Shown here piece by piece: positions 44,995 through 53,559 of a stretch of DNA of 64,000 nucleotides. The stretch comes from Dolomitihabitans soli (lineage in GTDB: Bacteria > Actinomycetota > Actinomycetes > Streptosporangiales > Streptosporangiaceae): the NCBI RefSeq assembly GCF_022213955.1, contig NZ_JAKNTW010000001.1, positions 620,001 through 684,000 of the forward strand. The letters are read 5' to 3'. How positions within the stretch are numbered: position 1 is the first letter of the stretch; the number at the start of each line of letters is the position of its first letter. A program made the translations under genes and the position numbers. Below the pieces are notes generated by a model that was given only the letters and a program-made list of their open reading frames with translations, had not been told where the DNA came from and searched no databases.

Positions 44995-45022
44995 TGGTGG
45001 GTGGTACTGCGTTCGAACCAGT
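44995..45022 (-). pseudogene. tRNA 3'-end remnant (T arm, acceptor strand and CCA)
   Basis: Reading the minus strand: ACTGG-TTCGAAC-GCAGT-ACCACCC-A-CCA. This is a T stem-loop followed by a 7-base acceptor strand, discriminator A and encoded CCA in exactly the right spacing. One T-stem pair is lost (G53 opposite G61). No D arm, anticodon arm or 5' acceptor partner is found in the expected place, so it is a fragment and not a working tRNA. Such 3' ends are typical scars left by integrative elements. Confidence 0.6.
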
Positions 45023-45431
45023 GACCCCTCGCTCGCAAGTTGATCGAATGCGGGTTCCCACTGGACTTCCGCTGCGTCGCCCAGCCCTGGTCGTCCGCAA
45101 GCGCCCGCCGACGTCTGTGATCGTCTGCGACGGATGCCACACGCCGAACCGAGGCCGCCCGCGCGGTCATCTCCGAGATCTCCGGCCACGGCTGCGGCTG
45201 TATCGACACCTGCTGCTCCATCCACGGCCGGGAGGGAAAGAGGACCGCACGATGCATCATTCAGTCAGACCGAGCAGGGATCACAGACCACCCTCATGCG
45301 TGCTGATCCGCCACCAAGGTCCAGGCGCTAGTGACGCGCTAGTGACGCGCCAGCGGCGAGGATTACCATCCCGCCACACTCTGCCGATGCGCCGCCACAT
45401 AGTTCGACCCGCACACCTCCTGGAGCAGTAA

Positions 45432-45986
45432 ATGACCGACTCTCCAATTGACGAGACTCCACCGCCGCAAATATGGGGGCCTGGATATTCATGGTCTTCC
45501 GGTTACCGAGCAGACGGGCAGAATCTCGACGCAACCCCCGACACGGAAATGCCGGAGTGGCGCGCCTGGGCAGTTGACGGTGGGCCGACCAGTTGGCCGG
45601 AGGCGTCGGGCGGCGTGGAGATCGATCGTTCCGCGGTAAGAGACGTCGCACGCGCGTTGCTGTCCGATCTGGATACATATACCGCGCAACGGGTGTTTCC
45701 CGTAGGTGAACATGGCTATCGGTTGCACACGGAGAACGATCCCATCATATACGAATCCCCGCCCAATTTCAACAAATTCCATCCGGCAGTCGACATGGTA
45801 AACGTATCCATCGACGAGCTGCCCTCCGGAACCCTCTCCCAATTCCAAGATTTCATACAACTGTCAGTTGGACAGTTTTACATGTCCTACTCCTCCTATA
45901 TCGCCAGACTGGCCCAGAGTATCGAGGAATACGACCTGGCAGAAGAGGCATCTGCCTTGGGTGATCTCGAGCAAAATGGGATATGA
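45432..45986 (+). CDS. Unknown protein of low-GC island, upstream of WXG100-like gene
   Basis: A 184-residue soluble acidic protein with no family I can name. N-terminal Pro-rich stretch (MTDSPIDETPPPQIWGPGYS), then two helical segments: VEIDRSAVRDVARALLSDLDTY at about 62-83, a pattern like ESX/type VII substrates, and a C-terminal helix IQLSVGQFYMSYSSYIARLAQSIEEYDLAEEASA. Codon choice is visibly richer in A/T than its neighbours (ata, aaa, tat codons are frequent). Stop overlaps the next gene's possible first start, so the two are co-expressed. Likely chaperone or partner of the WXG100-like protein, by inference only. Confidence 0.6.
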   Translation: MTDSPIDETPPPQIWGPGYSWSSGYRADGQNLDATPDTEMPEWRAWAVDGGPTSWPEASGGVEIDRSAVRDVARALLSDLDTYTAQRVFPVGEHGYRLHTENDPIIYESPPNFNKFHPAVDMVNVSIDELPSGTLSQFQDFIQLSVGQFYMSYSSYIARLAQSIEEYDLAEEASALGDLEQNGI

Positions 45987-45987
45987 C

Positions 45988-46788
45988 ATGACCATAATAG
46001 CCTGGCACAAGTCCGATATCAGACCGGATGATGCCCTCCTTGAGATGGTGTACAAACAGGGCTTCCTTTGGGAAAATCGGGGCAACGAATACCATGAGCG
46101 CTTGCGGTACATGCAAGATGAGGAGGCGGGACGGTACGGAAGACTGCTCATGTCGTTCGCAGATTCCTTGGTGGACACCGTCTCCACTATCACCGCAAAG
46201 GGTCACGACCTTGCCGACGCCTGGGGGGGAGACGCCGGCAAGGAGGCGCTTCGCGAGCTCGGGGTGCTCCGGAAAGCAGTCATAGATTTGGCGTCTGCCG
46301 TGGGAACAGTCGGGGAGGGCGTCCGCTGGTTCGGAGAGGACGTGTTGCCGGTCTACAAGGGCAAGAACGAACCAATATTCGGCCCCAACTACCTGTTTGA
46401 TAGCAGTCCCATCTGGGATCACCAGTTCGGCGGCAACAACTGCGACTGCAGTGTGGTCTATTTCAACCCGCTCTCGTGGACCGGAGTCGACTCCGCCACG
46501 TGCATCCGACAAGAACACGAATATTACTATGAATATAGTGATATCTGGATCAGTCATCCCCGCGACGCGGTCCCGGTGGTCAGCCGTGAAGACTTCTACT
46601 CCAGCGTGTTCGGCACCTTCATCAACGAAACAGAGCGCCAGGCGATAGAGGATCGACGCCTCGATCCTTACACCGCCCACCGCTTGGCAGACGCGCGCCG
46701 GAAGATGGACAGGGTGAACAGCTACATCGCACAACTGCACGCGTTCATGCCGGCGGAGGTCACATGCGACTTCCCCGACGACACGTAG
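45988..46788 (+). CDS. WXG100-like protein with unknown C-terminal domain
   Basis: A 266-residue protein. A helical first half (residues ~20-110) contains LADAWGGDAGKEALRELGVLRK, i.e. a W-x-G turn between two helices as in WXG100 type VII secretion substrates. The second half (about 115-266) is Cys/Tyr/Trp-rich (NNCDCSVVYFNP, EHEYYYEYSDIWI) with no recognised toxin motif. Start ATG 45988 follows GGGAT; ATG 45976 overlapping the previous gene is an alternative. Base composition is lower in GC than the rest of the window. An exported effector is a reasonable guess, but no secretion ATPase or immunity gene is nearby. Confidence 0.6.
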   Translation: MTIIAWHKSDIRPDDALLEMVYKQGFLWENRGNEYHERLRYMQDEEAGRYGRLLMSFADSLVDTVSTITAKGHDLADAWGGDAGKEALRELGVLRKAVIDLASAVGTVGEGVRWFGEDVLPVYKGKNEPIFGPNYLFDSSPIWDHQFGGNNCDCSVVYFNPLSWTGVDSATCIRQEHEYYYEYSDIWISHPRDAVPVVSREDFYSSVFGTFINETERQAIEDRRLDPYTAHRLADARRKMDRVNSYIAQLHAFMPAEVTCDFPDDT

Positions 46789-46934
46789 AAACTGCTCCTT
46801 CGGGAAGCGCGGCGAGGCAGGGCCCAGGCGTACTTGAGTTCTGATGCAGCATGGCGCGGTTGAGGGTTTCTGCAGAGCATACGAAAGAGCGCAACTTCTG
46901 GTGACGTTCGGACCTTGATGGCCGAGCGCCGTCG

Positions 46935-47222
46935 TCAGTCGGTCTCGTTGAGGCCGATCGAGAAGGCCGCGTCGAGGTCGTGCTTGGAGTAGGTGCGGAA
47001 GGCGATGTGCGTCTCGGTGTGCAGCACCCCGGGCACCTTGTTCAGCCTGCCGGGAATGACTTCGGCGATCTGCTCATAGTCGCGGACCCTGACCATGGCG
47101 AGCAGATCGTACTCACCGGTGATCGAGTAGACCTCGCTCACCCCGTCGAGTTCGGCGATCATCTGCGCGACCTCGGGGATCCTGTCCACCTCTGCGTTGA
47201 TGTGCACGATCGCGGTGACCAC
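46935..47222 (-). CDS. Lrp/AsnC RAM-domain protein without HTH
   Basis: A 95-residue protein made only of the Lrp/AsnC ligand-binding (RAM) domain: VTAIVHINAEVDRIPEVAQMIAELDGVSEVYSITGEYDLLAMVRV. There is no helix-turn-helix, so it can oligomerise and bind amino acids but not DNA by itself. The same type of gene sits near trpD in other actinobacteria. Confidence 0.88.
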   Translation of the reverse strand: MVTAIVHINAEVDRIPEVAQMIAELDGVSEVYSITGEYDLLAMVRVRDYEQIAEVIPGRLNKVPGVLHTETHIAFRTYSKHDLDAAFSIGLNETD

Positions 47223-47287
47223 GGAATCCTCCTTCGGCGGCTCGCCCCCGGCGGGAGCGTCCGGCTCACCTTACCGCGCCTGGCCGA

Positions 47288-49045
47288 TCATCGAAGGGGA
47301 CGGCCCTCGCGTGGGTTATGGGGTCGTATGCCCTGGTAGGCGAGGTCGATGCGGGCCTTGAGCCGGCCCGCGCCGCGAGCGGGCAGGCTCCAGCCGTCTT
47401 CCATCTGGACCAGGCGGACCCCCGGCGACTCCAGCCAGCGCAGGATGCACTCGGTCTCCTCGGCGCTCGCCGCGGGAGTCGGGCCGGGGCCCGGCGCCAC
47501 GGTCTCGGCCGTGGCGACGAGCGCGTCGACGAAAGGGGTGGGATGGGCCCCTCTCGGCATCACGCCGGCGGCGGCCAGTCGCCCGCGCCTGACCACGTGG
47601 ATCTCCCAGCCGCCGCCGAACGCGGGACTGGCCGCGACCAGTTCGGGGAGCCTGGTGACCGACTGCAGCCGCTGCATGCGCGCCGCCGTACGGATGTAGG
47701 AGGCGAGGCGGTCGCGGTCGGCGGCCGCCTCCTCGTAGCGCTGCTCCACCGACAGGCGCTCCATGCGGGCCTGCACGGCGGTGAAGACGGGGGTCGCGTC
47801 GTGCTCCATGGCGCGGCGGGCGCTCTGCGCGTGCAGGGCGTACTCGGCCGGGGACTCGCGGCCGTCGCAGGGCGCGCCGCACCGGCCGATCTCGGCGAGC
47901 GCGCAGGCGGACCTGGTACGGCGCGGGCTGAGCCGTTCGGTGCACTGGCGCAGCGGGATCGCCTCGTGCAGGGCGGTCCGCGCGTCCTCGGCGGCCCGGC
48001 TGGTGCCGAACGGGCCGAGGTAGGCGGCGTCGTCGGCGCGGACCTCGCGGACGATCGACAGCCGGGGGAACGGCTCGTCGGTGAGTTTGAGCCACACGGC
48101 CTTCTCCGGAAACCGTGACCTCCGGTTGTAGCGTGGCTTCGTGGCGCCGATCAGCCGCAACTCCCTGACCTCGGCCTCCAGCCCGGTCGCGCAGACGATG
48201 GTGCGGACCCGTTCGGCGACGCCGATCATCTCGCGGATCCTCGGCCTGGTCTCGCTCGCGGTGAAGTAGCTGCGCACGCGGGTGCGCAGGTTTCCGCTCT
48301 TGCCGACGTAGAGCGGCTCGCCGCGCTGGTCCTCGAACAGGTAGACGCCCGGGACGCCCGGCACGGCGTCGGCCAGGTGCCGCTTGCGCTGCTGCTCCGG
48401 GGTGGGCGCGCGGACGAAGCTCTTGAGCTCCTCCAGCGTGTGCACCCCGAAGGAACCCGCGCGCTCCAGCAGGGCGTGCAGGACGTCGGTGGTCGCCCTG
48501 GCGTCGGCGAGCGCCCGGTGACAGGGCTCGGTCGAGCTTCTGAAGACCCTGGCGAGCGTCGACAGCTTGCAGTTGGGCACCTCGTCGCGGGTGAGCATCC
48601 GCCGTGCGAGGTCGGCCGTGTCGACGACCGGGTTGGCCGGCGGCGGGTAGCCGTGGGCCGCGCAGGCCGCCTTGACGAACCCCATGTCGAACGGCGCGTT
48701 GTGGGCCACCAGCGTGGTGCCCCGGACGAACTCCAGGAAGGAGGGGAGCACCGAGGCGATCTTCGGCGCGGCCACCACCATCGTGTCCGTGATGCCGGTG
48801 AGCACCGAGATGAACGGGGGGATCGGCCCGCCGGGATCGACCAGCGTGGCCATCTCGCCGATCACCTCGCCGCCGCGCACCTTCACCGCGCCCAACTCGG
48901 TGATCGCGTGCTCCGCGGGCGAGCCGCCGGTCGTCTCCAGGTCGAACACCACGAACGTCACCTGTCCGAGCTGCGTGCCCAGCTCGTCCAGAGCACCCTG
49001 CACCGCGATCTCCACGTCCATGACCATAGAAGCAGCCACTGACAT
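47288..49045 (-). CDS. DEDDh 3'-5' exonuclease fused to UvrC-like GIY-YIG nuclease
   Basis: A 585-residue DNA-repair nuclease resembling mycobacterial Rv2191. The N-terminal DnaQ-type exonuclease (residues ~28-190) has ExoI VFDLETTGGSPAEHAITE, ExoII LVAHNAPFDMGFV and ExoIII HRALADARAT (the DEDDh set). From about residue 225 a UvrC GIY-YIG domain follows (PGVYLFEDQRGEPLYVGKSGNLRTRVRSYF), then CPCxxP-like Cys-rich and UVR-type helices. UvrC's C-terminal RNase H-like half is missing. ATG 49045 lies three bases from the stop of the ABC permease, so translation is probably coupled to it. Confidence 0.92.
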   Translation of the reverse strand: MSVAASMVMDVEIAVQGALDELGTQLGQVTFVVFDLETTGGSPAEHAITELGAVKVRGGEVIGEMATLVDPGGPIPPFISVLTGITDTMVVAAPKIASVLPSFLEFVRGTTLVAHNAPFDMGFVKAACAAHGYPPPANPVVDTADLARRMLTRDEVPNCKLSTLARVFRSSTEPCHRALADARATTDVLHALLERAGSFGVHTLEELKSFVRAPTPEQQRKRHLADAVPGVPGVYLFEDQRGEPLYVGKSGNLRTRVRSYFTASETRPRIREMIGVAERVRTIVCATGLEAEVRELRLIGATKPRYNRRSRFPEKAVWLKLTDEPFPRLSIVREVRADDAAYLGPFGTSRAAEDARTALHEAIPLRQCTERLSPRRTRSACALAEIGRCGAPCDGRESPAEYALHAQSARRAMEHDATPVFTAVQARMERLSVEQRYEEAAADRDRLASYIRTAARMQRLQSVTRLPELVAASPAFGGGWEIHVVRRGRLAAAGVMPRGAHPTPFVDALVATAETVAPGPGPTPAASAEETECILRWLESPGVRLVQMEDGWSLPARGAGRLKARIDLAYQGIRPHNPREGRPLR

Positions 49046-49048
49046 TAA

Positions 49049-52033
49049 TCAGCCCGGGGCACCGCGCAACCGGTCCGGCCGTACGCCGCGCAGCAGGATC
49101 TCGGCCGTGACGGCCGCCGCCACCAGGGCGGCGAGCAGGGCGCCGCCGGTGACCGCCGCGAGGAGCGGGAGGGACGGTTCGTACAGCAGCGGAGGCGTGA
49201 TCGGCGGCACGACGAACTCCGGGATGCGGGGGAGGGCCGCCCAGGCGGCCACGACCCCGGAGGTCACCCCCGCCAGCATGCCCGCGCACAGGATGATGAG
49301 CTGTTCCAGCAGCAGCGCCGAGCGCAGCGCCGGCGTCCGCGCTCCCGCGGCCTCCAGCGCGGCCAGCTCGTAACCCCGTTGCCGAGCCGCGCTGTACAGA
49401 GCCAGTACGGCACGCCCGAGCGCGAGCACGGCGGCGGCGATCGCGGCCATGAGCAGCAGCATCAGCGCCAGCCCGGGTCCCTGCGAGGAGTATCTGGCGA
49501 CAAGGCCGGACATCAGGCGTGGTTCGTAGACGGGAAGCCCTTGAGCGAGGAGGCCGTCGCGCACGGCGGCCAGGTGACCGGGGGCGACCCAGACCTGGAA
49601 CTCGGCCTTGGGGTGGATGGCGAACGCCACCCTGTCGGCCAGCTCCAGATCGACCACTCCGCCCGGGACGTCGAGCCCGGGCACCGCGGGGCCGACGGGG
49701 ACGGGGGCCTGCCTGACCAGGTACGCCTGATCGAGGCCAGGCGTGAAGTCGTTGCCGGTCAGGCTGTTGACCAGCGCGGGAAGCTCCTCGGGGTAGGTCG
49801 CGGGGATCATCTTGGTGGCGGTGAAGGCCGCCATGTCCAGAGTGAGCCCGTCCGCGCCGGCGCTGCCCGTGCCGCGCCAGCGGTCCGGATCGGTGAGGCC
49901 GGCGTCGATCGCGCGCCACCGTCCGCCGGAGCGTGTCGCCACCTCGGTGGCTTCGATCGCCAGCAAGGGGTGCTCATCCATGTCGGCGCCGCTCAGGTAG
50001 GAGACGTCGCCGCGGAGTCCGCGCAGCTCGCAGGGGGCCGTGCGGCAGGCGGGCGGGAGCCCCCATTCCAGCATCGCGCGGTCCGGCGCCCCGAGTGGGA
50101 TGGACTTGACGGTGGCCTCGCCCGGCACCCTCAGGTCCGCGAACATGCGCACCTCCCAGTACTTCGGGATCTCGACCGGGTGGATCCGCAGCCGGAAGCG
50201 GTCGCCGGTCAGCGTGACCCGGGGCGCCACGTCGGCGCCGAGCCTGCCGGTCAGGCTCGCGGCGGGCCTGTCCCAGTTGGCGACGTGGGCGAACCGGGCG
50301 GGGTCCGTCGCGAGCATCTTCGGCGGGCCGGGCAGGACGAGGACCGGTGCGGCCCGCACCCCCGAGGGGTCGGCCCGCTCGACCGCCTTTCTGAAGTCGG
50401 CGACACTCTCGGTGCGGGTGATCAGCACCGCGTCGGCGCCGTTGTGGATCCTGGCCACCCGCTCGAAGTTCGCCGAGGTGACCGACCAGGCCGCCGTCGC
50501 GAACGTGGCCAGCCCGAACGCAGTGCCGAGCACGATCAGGCTGCCCGCGGTGGCCGGACCGCGCGCGATCTGGCGCAGCGCGAGGAACACGCCGATGCCG
50601 CCGGCGCGCCTGGTCGGGCCGAACAGCCGCCGGGCCAGGGAGGGCAGGAAGCGGCAGGACAGTAGCGCGGCCGCCACGGCGAGCAGTCCGGGTACGGCCA
50701 GGGCGCCGGCCTGCTGCCCGGAGTTCTCGGTGATGATCCCGGTGGTGAGCAGCTCGGCCAGCCCGAGGCCGGTGACGGCCAGGATCACCGCGTCGATGAT
50801 CCAGCCGCGCGCGGTCCGCCGGGGCGTCCGCCGCCACTCCTCGGTGACGGGGCGCACGGCGACGTTCCTGGCGGCGAGCCCGGCGGCGACCACCCCGCCC
50901 AGCAGTACCGCCGCGCCCGCGAGTACCGACTGGCCGGTCACCGTGACCGGCACCGCCACGGTCAGCAGCGCGCCCGCCATGGCCGAGGCGAGCGCCAGGC
51001 CGAGCGCCAGCCCGGCAGGCAACGCCACCGCGAGCAGCACCAGCGGCTCCGCCAGGCCGAACCGCCACACGCGCAGCCGCCCGTGCCCGCGTAACCTCGC
51101 CAGCGCGATCTCCGGACCCCGCGCGGTGACCAGGTCGGAGACGGTCAGGAAGAGCAGCAGCCAGCCGAGGCCGACGAGCTGGGCGATCACCAGCAGTGCG
51201 GGGACGCCGAGCGACGCGGTCTGCGAGCGCAGCTCGCCCAGGGGGCCGGCCAGCCCGCTGAAGACGATGGTCTCCGTGTCAGCGTTGGCGAGCTGCTGGG
51301 CGCTCGCGTCGAGCTCCGCCAGGCGCGGGAGGTCGGCGGCGGTGATCCTCGTCGCATCGATGACGACGGTCGCCGCGTCGGTCCAGGTCGCTCCGTTGAC
51401 GACGGTGCTTTCTCTGGTCGCGGGGACGGTGAACAGCGGGTCGCCGTTGCCCTCGGTGAATCCCGCGCTCTGGGCGAACAGGTTGCGGCCGAACCAGAAC
51501 GGGTCGCCGGGGTTCGGCGCGTGATAGACGCCGACCACCTGGAGTGGCGCCGGCCTGCTCTTGCCGTCCGGCTTCGGTCGCTCGATGACGCCGGTGACGC
51601 GGACCCGGTGGCCGAGCGGGAACCCGGCGGCCCGGCTGACCATGATCTCTCCGGCCGCGGCCGGGCATCGTCCCACCAGCAGCGTGACGTGCTCGCACTG
51701 GCCGTCCTGCCACATCAGGGGATACTTCGTGAGGCTGGTCGCCTCCGGGCTGAGGAGCTCCATGCCCTTGATCGGCGGGTGCAGGAAGGAGCCGCCGGCG
51801 GCGAACCTCGCCGCCTGGGCCGGCACCCCGCTGTGGGGTGCGGTGAACCGCCAGCCCCGCTCGTCGGGGGTGGACTCCGCCAGCGTGGTGCGCACGATCT
51901 CGGTGCCGGCGGACTCGGCGAAGATCGGCCCGACGGAGGCCGTCGCCACCGGCACCAGGGCGACCACCAGCACGATGAGGGAGAGCGTGCGCCGTTCCCA
52001 TAACCCGCGCAGGGTCAGCCCCCACCCCCTCAC
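49049..52033 (-). CDS. FtsX-type ABC transporter permease
   Basis: A 994-residue permease with an N-terminal membrane anchor (about residues 18-38), a ~240-residue external domain, a group of spans from ~280 to ~480 including an FtsX core (residues ~500-525), a second large external domain (~530-830) and a final FtsX three-span block at the C-terminus. It matches lipoprotein-release/antimicrobial-peptide type MacB-like exporters. It starts at GTG 52033, four bases overlapping the ATPase gene. The substrate is unknown. Confidence 0.85.
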   Translation of the reverse strand: MRGWGLTLRGLWERRTLSLIVLVVALVPVATASVGPIFAESAGTEIVRTTLAESTPDERGWRFTAPHSGVPAQAARFAAGGSFLHPPIKGMELLSPEATSLTKYPLMWQDGQCEHVTLLVGRCPAAAGEIMVSRAAGFPLGHRVRVTGVIERPKPDGKSRPAPLQVVGVYHAPNPGDPFWFGRNLFAQSAGFTEGNGDPLFTVPATRESTVVNGATWTDAATVVIDATRITAADLPRLAELDASAQQLANADTETIVFSGLAGPLGELRSQTASLGVPALLVIAQLVGLGWLLLFLTVSDLVTARGPEIALARLRGHGRLRVWRFGLAEPLVLLAVALPAGLALGLALASAMAGALLTVAVPVTVTGQSVLAGAAVLLGGVVAAGLAARNVAVRPVTEEWRRTPRRTARGWIIDAVILAVTGLGLAELLTTGIITENSGQQAGALAVPGLLAVAAALLSCRFLPSLARRLFGPTRRAGGIGVFLALRQIARGPATAGSLIVLGTAFGLATFATAAWSVTSANFERVARIHNGADAVLITRTESVADFRKAVERADPSGVRAAPVLVLPGPPKMLATDPARFAHVANWDRPAASLTGRLGADVAPRVTLTGDRFRLRIHPVEIPKYWEVRMFADLRVPGEATVKSIPLGAPDRAMLEWGLPPACRTAPCELRGLRGDVSYLSGADMDEHPLLAIEATEVATRSGGRWRAIDAGLTDPDRWRGTGSAGADGLTLDMAAFTATKMIPATYPEELPALVNSLTGNDFTPGLDQAYLVRQAPVPVGPAVPGLDVPGGVVDLELADRVAFAIHPKAEFQVWVAPGHLAAVRDGLLAQGLPVYEPRLMSGLVARYSSQGPGLALMLLLMAAIAAAVLALGRAVLALYSAARQRGYELAALEAAGARTPALRSALLLEQLIILCAGMLAGVTSGVVAAWAALPRIPEFVVPPITPPLLYEPSLPLLAAVTGGALLAALVAAAVTAEILLRGVRPDRLRGAPG

Positions 52034-52881
52034 CGTCCGGCCCGCCGGGTCTCGTCCCCGTCGTCTCCCGGTTCGGCCCTGCGCAGCACCACCCCGTCGG
52101 CCAGGGGCTCGATCCTGGCCATCGTCCCCGGCGGCAGCAGTTCGTGGAACTCGGGCGGCAGTTGCACCGCCCCCTCGCGGCCGATCACCACGAAGTCCTC
52201 GCCGTGCCTGCCCTCGGTGCCGACCCGGCCGTCGCGGATGGTGATCGTACGGCCCAGGGCCTCGCTGACCACCGGGTCATGGGTGACCACGACCACGGTC
52301 GAGGACGTCTCCACGGCGGTCTCCTTGATCAGGTCGATGACGGCTTCGCCGGACGCGGCGTCGAGCTGGCTGGTGGGCTCGTCGGCCAGCAGCAGCCGCG
52401 GCGCGTTGGCCAGGGCCACGGCGACCGCCAGTCGCTGCTGCTCGCCGCCGGACATCCGGCCGGCGTGCGGGTGCCGGTTCCCGCCGAGGCCGACCCGGTC
52501 GAGCAGTTCGGCGACGCGCCGCCGGTCGGGGCGGGCGGCCCGCTGGGCGAAGGCGACGTTCTGCGCGGGAGTGGCGTAGGGGATGAGGTTCCGGGAGGGG
52601 TTCTGCAGGACGACGCCGATGTCGGCGGCCCGCATCCGGTCGAGTGCCCGGGGGCTGAGCCGGGAGACGTCGGAGCCGTTGAGCCTGAGCCGTCCGGCGC
52701 TGGGCCGCAGTAACCCCGCCATCAGCCACAACAGGGTGGATTTGCCCGCCCCCGAGGGCCCGAGCAGCGCCACCGTCTCACCGGGGTCGATCACGAGGTC
52801 CACGTCGCGCAGGGCCACCACCTCCAGCTCCCGCGTCCGGTAGATCTGCACGATCCCGTCGCAGCGCACCGCGGCCGTCAC
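52030..52881 (-). CDS. ABC transporter ATP-binding protein
   Basis: A 283-residue MacB/LolD-type ATPase. Walker A LLGPSGAGKSTLLWL, ABC signature RMSGGEQQRLAVAVALA, Walker B RLLLADEPTSQLD, and H-loop VVVVTHDPVV are all intact. An extra C-terminal ~60 residues follow the ATPase fold (VVIGREGAVQLPPEFHELL). It overlaps both neighbours by four bases, GTGA at each junction, so the three transporter genes are one operon. It works with the FtsX permease. Confidence 0.93.
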   Translation of the reverse strand: MTAAVRCDGIVQIYRTRELEVVALRDVDLVIDPGETVALLGPSGAGKSTLLWLMAGLLRPSAGRLRLNGSDVSRLSPRALDRMRAADIGVVLQNPSRNLIPYATPAQNVAFAQRAARPDRRRVAELLDRVGLGGNRHPHAGRMSGGEQQRLAVAVALANAPRLLLADEPTSQLDAASGEAVIDLIKETAVETSSTVVVVTHDPVVSEALGRTITIRDGRVGTEGRHGEDFVVIGREGAVQLPPEFHELLPPGTMARIEPLADGVVLRRAEPGDDGDETRRAGR

Positions 52882-53531
52882 CTGGTCACCACCCGTTGCC
52901 CGGCGGTGCGCAGCTGCACCACCCGGTCGCAGCGGTCGGCGACCTCCGGATCGTGCGTGGCGATCACCAGCGCCGTGCCCCGCCGGCCGGCGGCGACCAG
53001 CTCGTCCAGGACGAGTTCGCGGTGGTCCTTGTCCTGCTCCGCGGTGGGCTCGTCGGCCAGCAGCACCGCGGTGTCCAGCGCGAGGGCCCTGGCCACCGCC
53101 ACACGCTGCTGCTGGCCGCCCGACAGTTCCTCGATCAGGTGCTCGGCGTGCCCGGCCAGTCCCAGCCGGGCGAGCGGACCGGCCGCCTGCTCGATGGCCC
53201 GCGCCGGCGTACGGCCGGCGGCGCGGAGCGCCACCTCGACGTTCTCGGCGGCGGTGAGCAGGGTCAGCAGGCCGTAGGACTGGAGGACCAGAGCGAGACG
53301 CGAGCGGCCCGCCGGGTTCTCGCCGAGCGGGACGCCGTCCACTTTGACCTGTCCCCGGCTGAGCGGGGCCAGGCCAGCGAGCGCGGAGAGCAGCGTGGTC
53401 TTGCCCGAGCCCGACGGGCCCATCAGCGCGACCCGCTCACCGGCGTGTATCTCCAGGGTGAGGTCGTGGATCACTTCCCGGCCGCCCGCACGGCACGAGA
53501 TCGAGTGACAGGAGAGCGCAGGTTCGGGCAT
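52878..53531 (-). CDS. ABC transporter ATP-binding protein (second)
   Basis: A 217-residue ATPase with Walker A LMGPSGSGKTTLLSAL, signature ELSGGQQQRVAVARALA, Walker B AVLLADEPTAEQD and H-loop VIATHDPEV. Two ATPases with one large permease suggest an asymmetric exporter. I start at ATG 53531, six bases after GGGAGG; a further open frame upstream is rejected. First gene of the operon. Confidence 0.92.
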   Translation of the reverse strand: MPEPALSCHSISCRAGGREVIHDLTLEIHAGERVALMGPSGSGKTTLLSALAGLAPLSRGQVKVDGVPLGENPAGRSRLALVLQSYGLLTLLTAAENVEVALRAAGRTPARAIEQAAGPLARLGLAGHAEHLIEELSGGQQQRVAVARALALDTAVLLADEPTAEQDKDHRELVLDELVAAGRRGTALVIATHDPEVADRCDRVVQLRTAGQRVVTR

Positions 53532-53559
53532 CGTCCGCCTCCCGGGACGTGGCTGCCCT

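Larger units (their letters stand above)
44659..45431. other. 770-bp gap with terminator and tRNA remnant
   Basis: Besides the trpD terminator and the tRNA 3'-end fragment at 44995-45022, I see no supportable gene. Forward and reverse frames here give Arg/Pro/Ser-rich peptides without family features. A short duplication GTGACGCGCTAGTGACGCG-like (near 45333-45352, 'agtgacgcgct' twice) occurs before the next gene. Confidence 0.55.

Noticed and set aside
44706-45431. Several 80-170-codon frames on both strands before the low-GC island
   Set aside because: No conserved motif or ribosome-binding site; the FEPVTPRS-like peptide arises from translating the tRNA remnant antisense.
47316-49919. An 867-codon open frame on the minus strand overlapping the exonuclease fusion and permease
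   Set aside because: Frame-shifted shadow of two genuine genes on the same strand; no family motifs.
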